Positions 57,306-64,000 of a DNA stretch of 64,000 nt are shown piece by piece. The position numbers and the translations under genes are program-made. The stretch lies in NCBI GenBank assembly GCA_903827375.1, contig CAIKHZ010000315.1, positions 1 to 64,000 on the forward strand. Reading direction: 5' to 3'. The notes below the pieces were generated by a model. That model was not told where the DNA came from. It saw nothing but the letters and a program-made list of their open reading frames with translations, and did not search any database. Every line of letters begins with the position of its first letter. The stretch's first letter is position 1. Source of the stretch: Akkermansiaceae bacterium. Its GTDB lineage: Bacteria; Verrucomicrobiota; Verrucomicrobiia; Verrucomicrobiales; Akkermansiaceae.

Positions 57306-57590
57306 ATGAAATCAAGACAACCCTTTCAAATTTCACGGGCAATCAGCAGACTCGCCTTCGCCATCATCGCCGCATCCACGACCAGTTGTGTGGTGGTGCC
57401 GCCGCCGACCCGCGTTGTCGTTAGACCTTATCATCCACACGACGTGGTGGTTCAAGCAGATGGTTACGTGGCAGTGCTTCCCGGCGAAGCGGTCATTCGT
57501 TTCTGGCACGGTGAGCGTTGCTGGTATTACCACGGCCGTTACTACCGCCGCCACCCCCACCGCCAAGGATACATCCTGATCCGCTCGTAA
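57306..57590 (+). CDS. small predicted lipoprotein
   Basis: 94 aa: MKSRQPFQISRAISRLAFAIIAASTTSCVVVPPPTRVVV (lipobox-like Cys), YYHGRYYRRHPHRQGYI C-terminus; start trimmed. Confidence 0.55.
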   Translation: MKSRQPFQISRAISRLAFAIIAASTTSCVVVPPPTRVVVRPYHPHDVVVQADGYVAVLPGEAVIRFWHGERCWYYHGRYYRRHPHRQGYILIRS

Positions 57591-57634
57591 TTCCTGGAGG
57601 TTCGAATCTGAGTCGCTGATCCAACCATTCTGCC

Positions 57635-58216
57635 ATGATCATCAATCCCGACCCGGAGAACTCTGTCCGCCTTGAGGCTCTGGCACAGCAGGCGAAACGG
57701 TACGCCCTGCACATGATGCGCAGCACGGGTAGTGTCCCGCCGACGGTGATCGCTGACACCGCGGACGGCTTCATTTTCTGCATGCCATCCGGGATGCCGG
57801 ATGAGGCGGCGAAAGACCGCTTCGCCGATATCGCAAGGTTCCTGGCCATCGCCCACAACGCCCGTGCCATCGTGATGGTGGTCGAGGCGTGGGTGAGGAT
57901 GGCCAAGCCCGGCATCCAGCTGGATACCGTCACGCCTCCGTCGCAGTCACCGGACCGCCAGGAGATGGTGGTGCTGATGCTGGAGGATCAGGCGCGGTCC
58001 TCCACCGGCTTGCTGCCAATCATGCGTGAAGATTCCGGGGTGTTCCGGGAATTTGGACAAAGCCCGGAGCTCAATTTCACTTCCACCACTGGCCGCTTCA
58101 CCGGACTGATGCCAAAGCACATGCCAAGTGCCGACGAGGTGGCCATGGCGAAGACCCAACTCCTGAAACTCGGGATGTGCGTGGTGAATCAGGGAAATGA
58201 TCCATCGCTGAATTGA
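57635..58216 (+). CDS. conserved-looking hypothetical cytoplasmic protein
   Basis: 193 aa, no signal peptide, protein-like composition (RFADIARFLAIAHNARAIVMVVEAWVRM). Confidence 0.55.
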   Translation: MIINPDPENSVRLEALAQQAKRYALHMMRSTGSVPPTVIADTADGFIFCMPSGMPDEAAKDRFADIARFLAIAHNARAIVMVVEAWVRMAKPGIQLDTVTPPSQSPDRQEMVVLMLEDQARSSTGLLPIMREDSGVFREFGQSPELNFTSTTGRFTGLMPKHMPSADEVAMAKTQLLKLGMCVVNQGNDPSLN

Positions 58217-58329
58217 AGGGATAGCCCGCAGCCACAGGACTGCGCTCGGGGGCGGCCTCAAGGTCGGCCTCTGTGGGCCGGGAGACACCGAATATTTACC
58301 CTCAGCCAAGGCGCCTGAAATGGAATATC

Positions 58330-58375
58330 CGCTACAGGGCACCTTTTGCGCAGCGACGGTCACAGACCGCCGCTA
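58330..58375. repeat. short intergenic repeat-like segment
   Basis: CCGCTACAG occurs twice (~58329 and ~58370), flanking the mini-hairpin CGGTC-ACA-GACCG at 58357-58369. Confidence 0.35.
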
Positions 58376-58399
58376 CAGAAAGTCTGACAGGACAGAGTC

Positions 58400-59353
58400 T
58401 CACTTACCGGTCCACTCGCCGAAGTTGCGGAACTTCTGATAGCGCTGGTCGAGCAGCGCGCCGATAGATAGATTTGCGAGTTCTGCGAGGTGACGCAAGA
58501 TACAATCTCGGAACGCGCTGGCTGCGGCGTGATGGTCGTAATGGGCACCACCAGTGGGTTCCTCAATGACATCATCGATGAGCCCAAGTTGTTTGAGATC
58601 GGGGGCGACGAGTTTCATGGCAGCCGCGGCTTCCGGGGCATGCTTGCGGTGTTTCCAAAGGATGGCAGCGCAACCTTCCGGACTGATGACCGAGTAGTAG
58701 GCATTTTCCATCATGATGACCCTGTCGGCTACACCGATGCCCAAGGCTCCTCCAGACCCTCCCTCGCCTAGAACCACAGCGATGGTGGGGACGCGCAACA
58801 GCATCATTTCGCGCAAATTGAAAGCGATGGACTCGGCGATGTTGCGTTCTTCGGCACCGATGCCGGGAAAGGCACCGGGGGTATCGATGAGAGTGATGAC
58901 GGGAAGGCCGAACTTCTCGGCAAGCTTCATCAAGCGCATCGCTTTGCGATAGCCTTCGGGGTGAGCGCTCCCAAAGTTGCGGCGGAGATTTTCCTTGGTA
59001 TTGCGGCCCTTTTGGTGTCCGACAATGACGACCCTCTGGCCTCCGATGCGGGCAAAGCCGCCGGGCATGGCGTGGTCGTCGCCAATGTGGCGGTCGCCGT
59101 GGAGTTCACAAAAATCAGTGAAGGCGTTAGCCACGTAGTCCAGCATAAACGGCCGGTTGGTGTGGCGGGCAATCTGAACACGCTGCCAGGGCGAAAGATT
59201 CTGATAGATCGAAGCTCGGGTATCGGCAAGTTGTCCCTCCAGAGTGGCCAACTCAGCGGAGAGGTCGAGGTTTGAAGAGATGGCTTTAGCGCGGAGTTTT
59301 TCCAACTCACGTTCGAGATCAGCGATGGGCTTTTCGAATTCGAGGACTTGCAT
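58400..59353 (-). CDS. accA: acetyl-CoA carboxylase carboxyltransferase subunit alpha
   Basis: LEFEKPIADLERELEKL, LSPWQRVQIARHTNRPFMLDYV, LHGDRHIGDDHAMPGGFARIGGQRVVIVGHQKGRNTKENLRRNFGSAHPEGYRKAMRLM, GEGGSGGALGIGVADRVIMMENAYYSVISPEGCA. Confidence 0.97.
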   Translation of the reverse strand: MQVLEFEKPIADLERELEKLRAKAISSNLDLSAELATLEGQLADTRASIYQNLSPWQRVQIARHTNRPFMLDYVANAFTDFCELHGDRHIGDDHAMPGGFARIGGQRVVIVGHQKGRNTKENLRRNFGSAHPEGYRKAMRLMKLAEKFGLPVITLIDTPGAFPGIGAEERNIAESIAFNLREMMLLRVPTIAVVLGEGGSGGALGIGVADRVIMMENAYYSVISPEGCAAILWKHRKHAPEAAAAMKLVAPDLKQLGLIDDVIEEPTGGAHYDHHAAASAFRDCILRHLAELANLSIGALLDQRYQKFRNFGEWTGK

Positions 59354-59419
59354 GAGGAAGGGGCGGATTTGCAGAATATAAATTTGGGTGACAAGCAGAG
59401 ATGGTCAGACCGCTAGCGC

Positions 59420-60409
59420 TCAATGAGCAGGGAGGCGAATTTCCACCGTGTTACCGACGCGGGTGAGCAGGAAAAGTTCCTCGACGTCGGGAGGACTCAG
59501 AAAAATACCGCGAGATCCCGCATCTTCCGCCGTATAGGCCCGGATTTGCAGCGGCAACTTGGCAAGCTGGATGGCTTTTCCAAGGGCCGGAGGGCCCTTG
59601 GCGTCCCCTTTGGCGTCCTTGACATCCCCTTTAGCGTCGGTTTTGGTTTTAGGTTTTATTTTCGGCTTGGTCTCAGTTTTGGCGTGAGGCTTGGCCTCAG
59701 GCTTGCTTCGGCGGGCGTCGATCTGACCGATTTTTGAGCTGATGGTGGTGTGCTGGCTGGTGAGTTTTCCGGCAGCATTGAGGTTTACGATGGGGTATTC
59801 GCAGATAAAACGACCGCCATCCCAGAGTGAGATCGACTTGCGTTGGGGTTCGATCAGGAGCCGGTATTCCAAGGGCATGACGAGCAGCTCCTCGCCGGGC
59901 ACGAGATTCTTGAGTTCCTGCAGACCATTGAGAAGCATCATGAAATCCAAGGTGGTTTTGTAATGGGCGGCGATTCCCAGAAACGAATCGCCGCGCTTGA
60001 CGATGTGGGTTTGTTTACCCGCCATCTGGTTGGTCGAGAGGATGTCATCGAGATTCATCTCACCGACAATGTGGCGGGCGATGGGCGCGGAGGATGAACT
60101 GGGGTAGATATTGACGACGGTATTGAGCTTGTCGCGAGCCTCGGCCAATTTGCCCAGCGCGATGAATTCGTGAGCTTTTTGAAACGTCTTCTCGCCGGGG
60201 TCAACGTCGGGCATTTCGGCCGCGTTGACGCTTTCAGTAAACTCAGCGTCAGGCTGCGGACTCATCACCACTGCGGGATTTGGCACGATCTTTTCAAACA
60301 CCCCACCCATTGGACGCACTGCCATGTGATAGGCAAACATGCCGGTGAAGCCGATGGCGCCGATGACGGCCGCAGCGGCTAGCAATTTGACGAAAGTCCA
60401 GAGGCTCAT
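59420..60409 (-). CDS. LysM protein with a degenerate L,D-transpeptidase (YkuD)-like C-terminus
   Basis: TM anchor; LysM THIVKRGDSFLGIAAHYKTTLDFMMLLNGLQELKNLVPGEELLVM; C-terminal DAGSRGIFLSPPDVEELFLLTRVGNTVEIRL; Lys/Pro-rich insertion. Confidence 0.7.
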   Translation of the reverse strand: MSLWTFVKLLAAAAVIGAIGFTGMFAYHMAVRPMGGVFEKIVPNPAVVMSPQPDAEFTESVNAAEMPDVDPGEKTFQKAHEFIALGKLAEARDKLNTVVNIYPSSSSAPIARHIVGEMNLDDILSTNQMAGKQTHIVKRGDSFLGIAAHYKTTLDFMMLLNGLQELKNLVPGEELLVMPLEYRLLIEPQRKSISLWDGGRFICEYPIVNLNAAGKLTSQHTTISSKIGQIDARRSKPEAKPHAKTETKPKIKPKTKTDAKGDVKDAKGDAKGPPALGKAIQLAKLPLQIRAYTAEDAGSRGIFLSPPDVEELFLLTRVGNTVEIRLPAH

Positions 60410-60423
60410 CGGCGATTCATGGC

Positions 60424-60960
60424 TCAGAGAAGTCCACGCCGCTTAAAATCAAACGCGTTGATCTCGTGCGAACGAATGATCATGTCAAAGGAAAACTTCA
60501 AAATCGCCACCTCCCAAGCATCATCCACCCCTTCAATGATTGCACGCGTCGGATTGCCCGTGCGCCGAATGTCTTCCAACACCCGCTCGCGTACCGCATC
60601 CATCGAATCGTGAATGATTTCCTCGTGAACCTGGCCCCGCCGGAATTGAAATCCGTATTGCAAAAACGCTAAATTCTTTCCCTCGCTGCGGAATTTGTCG
60701 ATCAATTCGTCCATCCGGGCTCGAGCTGTGGCGTCAAATCCCTCCAACTCAATTTCCCGGTAGGGAGCAGGCCGCAGGATGCGCGGACGCATCGCCTCGA
60801 CCTCGCCGGTGCGAATGCGCACCTGCCCGACCTGGTCCATCAACTCGCTGATGATTTGAAATTCAAAGCGCGTTTCGCCGAATGTTTCGATGCGCCGATC
60901 CGGCTCGCGCAGCACGCGGGTGGTTTCGAGAGCGTATTGGATGTCGTCGGGCGTGTGCAT
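60424..60960 (-). CDS. hypothetical cytoplasmic protein
   Basis: 178 aa after trimming to MHTPDDIQYALETTRVLREPDRRIETFGETRFEFQII. Confidence 0.6.
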   Translation of the reverse strand: MHTPDDIQYALETTRVLREPDRRIETFGETRFEFQIISELMDQVGQVRIRTGEVEAMRPRILRPAPYREIELEGFDATARARMDELIDKFRSEGKNLAFLQYGFQFRRGQVHEEIIHDSMDAVRERVLEDIRRTGNPTRAIIEGVDDAWEVAILKFSFDMIIRSHEINAFDFKRRGLL

Positions 60961-60999
60961 GGGTAAACCAATGTCCGGCAGAATGCCCGAATTGCAAAG

Positions 61000-61035
61000 A
61001 AAAGGGCGGACACCACCTGGGGAGTCCACCCTTTT
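61000..61035 (-). terminator. intrinsic terminator downstream of acpP
   Basis: AAAAGGGCGGAC...GTCCACCCTTTT, 12-nt arms with one mismatch/wobble pair and flanking A/T runs. Confidence 0.8.
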
Positions 61036-61057
61036 CAAAACAAACCGGCCGATGGTA

Positions 61058-61300
61058 TCAGCCTTGTTGGTTGTTGATGTAGGTGATGACATCGCCCACG
61101 GATTGAAGCTTTTCGGCTTCCTCGTCGGGCACTTCGATGTCGAACTCTTCTTCAAAAGCCATCACAAGTTCCACGGTGTCGAGCGAGTCGGCACCAAGGT
61201 CCTCGACAAACTTTGCTTCTGCGGTCACTTGATCGGCACTCACGCCGAGCTGGTCGACGATGATGTCCTTCACTCGGGCTTCGATACTTTTATCAGACAT
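61058..61300 (-). CDS. acpP: acyl carrier protein
   Basis: [69 protein letters not shown] phosphopantetheine site. Confidence 0.98.
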   Translation of the reverse strand: MSDKSIEARVKDIIVDQLGVSADQVTAEAKFVEDLGADSLDTVELVMAFEEEFDIEVPDEEAEKLQSVGDVITYINNQQG

Positions 61301-61411
61301 AGGCTACTGTGGTGTTTATGGTTGGCGTCGGGGCTGGCTTAACGTGTTGGGGTGGGGCTTGGCAACTCCTAAAAATGCTCAGAACACGAAAAATTTCAAA
61401 GGAGCACGAAT

Positions 61412-62266
61412 TCAGTCCGGTTTCTGATCGGTTTCTGCGCTTGCCTCGGGTGTAGCTTCGGGTGAGGCAGTGGAGGGTTGGGGGAAAGTGACGGTGGCAT
61501 ATTCGATCACTTCGCCGGAGAAGTTTGAGCGGAGCCTTTGCATGAGTTTTTCCGCTGGCTCGCCGTCCTCCTTGTTGAATCCGCCGTACGTCAGTCCGTC
61601 GAGGCGAATGCGCCCTGCGCCACTGGCACCGGAGTAAGCAACAAAGGCCAAGCCCTTGCCGTCCCACTTGCGCAGGTCGAGAAATTTCATATCGGAGTAG
61701 GGGACCCGGCGGCCGCGCTGGTCAGTGATGGACTCGGCATCGGCGACGATGGAGCGGCGCAAGGTACGCAACAGGACGAAAGTGATGGCGAGGGTCAGTG
61801 ATGAGCAAATCCAGAAAACGACCCATTGTTCCTTAATTTTTCTAGCATCGTAGGGTTCCTCGGGGACGGTTTCATTGATGCCGCGGGTCTTGGTGTATTC
61901 GCGCCAGAGCAGGTTCCACTGCGTTTGCATGCGTCCGTAGTCCTGTAATACCTCAGGCCAAGCCATCGGGAGGTTTAGGTGAGACGGCAAAACCGAGCGG
62001 TCCGCCGGGAAATCCACCGTTTGAGCGGCGGCATGCTGTTTCCAAGCCTCTGGAGTTAGGGAGCCGCCTTGGTTCATCTTGGAAAATTCCACACCAGCCT
62101 TTTCGAAAGCCTTTTTCAGATAGTAAACTTCGTTTTTTTTGCAATATCCGCTCGAGCCGTCGATGAAAAACATCACCGCAAACACGCCGAACATGAGCAT
62201 CATCACCGAGGCTCGGAAAAGAAACCAGCGGGTCGGCTTGCAAACAATCGTCTCAGTGTCAGTCAT
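61412..62266 (-). CDS. hypothetical two-TM membrane protein
   Basis: 284 aa; TM segments FRASVMMLMFGVFAVMFFI and WVVFWICSSLTLAITFVLL; start trimmed from ORF 62452. Confidence 0.6.
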   Translation of the reverse strand: MTDTETIVCKPTRWFLFRASVMMLMFGVFAVMFFIDGSSGYCKKNEVYYLKKAFEKAGVEFSKMNQGGSLTPEAWKQHAAAQTVDFPADRSVLPSHLNLPMAWPEVLQDYGRMQTQWNLLWREYTKTRGINETVPEEPYDARKIKEQWVVFWICSSLTLAITFVLLRTLRRSIVADAESITDQRGRRVPYSDMKFLDLRKWDGKGLAFVAYSGASGAGRIRLDGLTYGGFNKEDGEPAEKLMQRLRSNFSGEVIEYATVTFPQPSTASPEATPEASAETDQKPD

Positions 62267-62417
62267 CGTTGCAGCAAACAAACCCTCGCCAGATCGGCTT
62301 GGCAAGCCACAATCACCCGGGTTCTGACGTTTTTTTGCCAGACCTGCCACATTTTCCTGAATTTCTTGTCGATTACCGCTTGCAGCTGGCTCGCTCATTG
62401 GATACGCAGGGGCCGTT

Positions 62418-63449
62418 ATGCCAATTGCCACTCCTGCCCAATACCGTGCCATGCTCGACGCCGCCCAACAAGGCGGTTACGCCTATCCGGCGGTCAACGT
62501 CACCTCCATCATCACCATCAACGGGGCCCTTCGCGCATTCGCAGAGGCCAAGTCCGATGGCATCATCCAAGTATCCACCGGGGGCGGCAAGTTCGCCTCG
62601 GGTTCCAGCGTGGGCGACGAAGCGTTCGGTGCCATTGTGTTAGCCGAAGCCGCCCACCGCTTGGCAGAAAAATACAACGTGCTCGTTGCCCTGCACACCG
62701 ACCACTGCCAGCCCGGCAAGGTGGAATCGTTCTTGCGGCCGCTGCTGGATGCCTCTCGCCAGCGCATCGCCGAGGGCAAAGGCCCGCTGTTCCAGAGCCA
62801 CATGCTGGACGCCTCCGAACTGGCGTTAGCAGACAACATGGAACTTTCCAAAAAGCTCCTCAAGGAGTGCGCCGAACTGGACATTATCCTCGAAGTGGAA
62901 GCCGGCGTTGTGGGTGGCGAAGAGGATGGCCACGACACCTCCGGCACCCCTGCTGACAAACTCTACACCACCCCGGCGGATATGCTCACCGTCTATGAAA
63001 CACTCCAACCCCTCGGCCGCTTCCTCTTCGCCGCCACCTTCGGAAACGTCCACGGTGCCTACAAACCCGGGGCTGTCAAACTCATGCCCACCATCCTTCG
63101 CGACGGCCAGAAAGCTGTCACCGACAAACACGGTGCCGCCGCCGAGATGGATCTAGTGTTCCACGGCGGCTCCGGCTCGGAACTCACTGATATCCGCGAA
63201 ACCCTCGACTACGGCGTCGTCAAGATGAACATCGACACTGATACCCAATACGCCTTCACCCGCCCCATCGTCACCCACATCTGCCAAAACATCGAAGGCG
63301 TGCTCAAAATCGATGGCGAAGTGGGCGATAAAAAAGCCTACGACCCCCGCGGCTACCTAAAAAAGGCTGAAATCGGCCTCGCCAACCGCCTCAAGGTCGC
63401 TTGTGACGACCTGCGATCCACCGGACGCAGCATCGCCGGCAGCGTCTGA
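62418..63449 (+). CDS. fba: class II fructose-bisphosphate aldolase
   Basis: YAYPAVNVTSIITINGALRAFAEAKSDGIIQVSTGG, VALHTDHCQPGKVE, LEVEAGVVGGEEDGHD, FGNVHGAYKPG, LVFHGGSGS, GVVKMNIDTDTQYAF. Confidence 0.94.
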   Translation: MPIATPAQYRAMLDAAQQGGYAYPAVNVTSIITINGALRAFAEAKSDGIIQVSTGGGKFASGSSVGDEAFGAIVLAEAAHRLAEKYNVLVALHTDHCQPGKVESFLRPLLDASRQRIAEGKGPLFQSHMLDASELALADNMELSKKLLKECAELDIILEVEAGVVGGEEDGHDTSGTPADKLYTTPADMLTVYETLQPLGRFLFAATFGNVHGAYKPGAVKLMPTILRDGQKAVTDKHGAAAEMDLVFHGGSGSELTDIRETLDYGVVKMNIDTDTQYAFTRPIVTHICQNIEGVLKIDGEVGDKKAYDPRGYLKKAEIGLANRLKVACDDLRSTGRSIAGSV

Positions 63450-63499
63450 CCGACCCCGGCAGTCCAGAGCCAATTCGGTCGATTTGACGGAAGATAGGC

Positions 63500-63590
63500 A
63501 TCCTTCCTGTCATGGACGACGGGCTTCCAGCCTGGCGTTTCATGCGCAGGACAGGTGGTACGCCCTATTGTCCGATCAATATGCTCGAAA
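63500..63590. repeat. candidate dispersed intergenic repeat
   Basis: Non-coding segment ...CATGGACGACGGGCTTCCAGCCTGGCGTTTCATGCGCAGGACAGGTGGTACGCCC...; no second copy in this window, resemblance is from recollection. Confidence 0.25.
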
Positions 63591-63777
63591 CTGACGTATC
63601 AGGCTCATTTTTCCAGGAGAAGATCGGACGAAATCCAGCGCCCGCCGGAGCATGCGAGTCAAGTCATGGGCCTTTTGGCATGGCCCAATGACGGATTTTT
63701 TCCTAAATCACTTGGCAAAGCAAGCTGGATAGCTACCTTCCGCCCGCAGATGGCTCCGAGAATTATCCTCTGAATCC

Positions 63778-64000
63778 ATGGAAGAAAAACACAGACACCG
63801 CACCCGGAAGAAACGAAGCAGCAGACCCAGAGGGACGATAGATCGGCTGTTAGGCTCACCCTTGTTTATCGTGCTTGGTGCCATCTTCCTGCTCATCGGC
63901 ATCTATTCGTCCCTGTCGGCCACCAAGGGCTCCCATGGCCTGTATGATATGCTCTTGACTCATTTCTCCCCGGCGGCAGACGATGTTCCAAGCGGCCCGG
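63778..64000 (+). CDS. N-terminus of a membrane protein, truncated by the window end
   Basis: ATG at 63778: MEEKHRHRTRKKRSSRPRGTIDRLLGSPLFIVLGAIFLLIGIYSSLSATKGSHGLYDMLLTHFSPAADDVPSGP, open to the edge; basic N-terminus plus one TM. Confidence 0.55.
   Translation, partial: MEEKHRHRTRKKRSSRPRGTIDRLLGSPLFIVLGAIFLLIGIYSSLSATKGSHGLYDMLLTHFSPAADDVPSGP

Noticed and set aside
57590-57640. GGTTCGAATC resembling a tRNA T-loop
   Set aside because: Flanking bases do not form a T-stem, and no acceptor or anticodon arms are visible.
1-64000. Prophage, integron or insertion sequence
   Set aside because: No transposase, integrase or phage structural motif found in the supplied ORFs, and no clear terminal inverted repeats with target duplication.

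Overview
The window is a gene-dense chromosomal stretch of a Verrucomicrobia/PVC-like bacterium. That lineage call is inferred from protein family content. I found no rRNA, tRNA, CRISPR array or transposase. The housekeeping part contains zwf-pgl, a secreted galM, a ~1,930-aa passenger-repeat adhesin, an APC amino-acid permease, a glmM / left-handed beta-helix acetyltransferase / rapA run, an RRM protein with disordered tails, sucCD, metG, a PpiD/SurA-like foldase, accA, acpP and a class II fructose-bisphosphate aldolase. The accessory part has two blocks. Block A (29.0-35.7 kb, + strand) is a chain of four overlapping genes: a chorismatase/RidA-like enzyme, DUF1549/DUF1553, DUF1501 and a PPC-type exported protein. 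Inverted repeats lie in its leader. Block B (38.1-56.9 kb, - strand) is the best candidate for an undescribed system. It is ~19 kb of exported proteins with no recognisable glycoside hydrolase, SusCD or regulator: a coiled-coil transglutaminase-like protein, three SASA-type (sialate O-acetylesterase-like) esterases, a LamG protein with a duplicated flanking domain, two PDZ+HEAT (DUF6288-like) proteins, and a tandem gluzincin whose second copy has lost its HExxH motif. An SASA-like esterase and a DUF6288-like protein share the same ~220-aa C-terminal domain. Decayed SASA and FGE-sulfatase genes sit inside the block. Other observations include a degenerate L,D-transpeptidase next to accA, REP-like tandem hairpins and an apparent excess of GTTAG/CTAAC. 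All family names come from reading motifs by eye; no database search was run.
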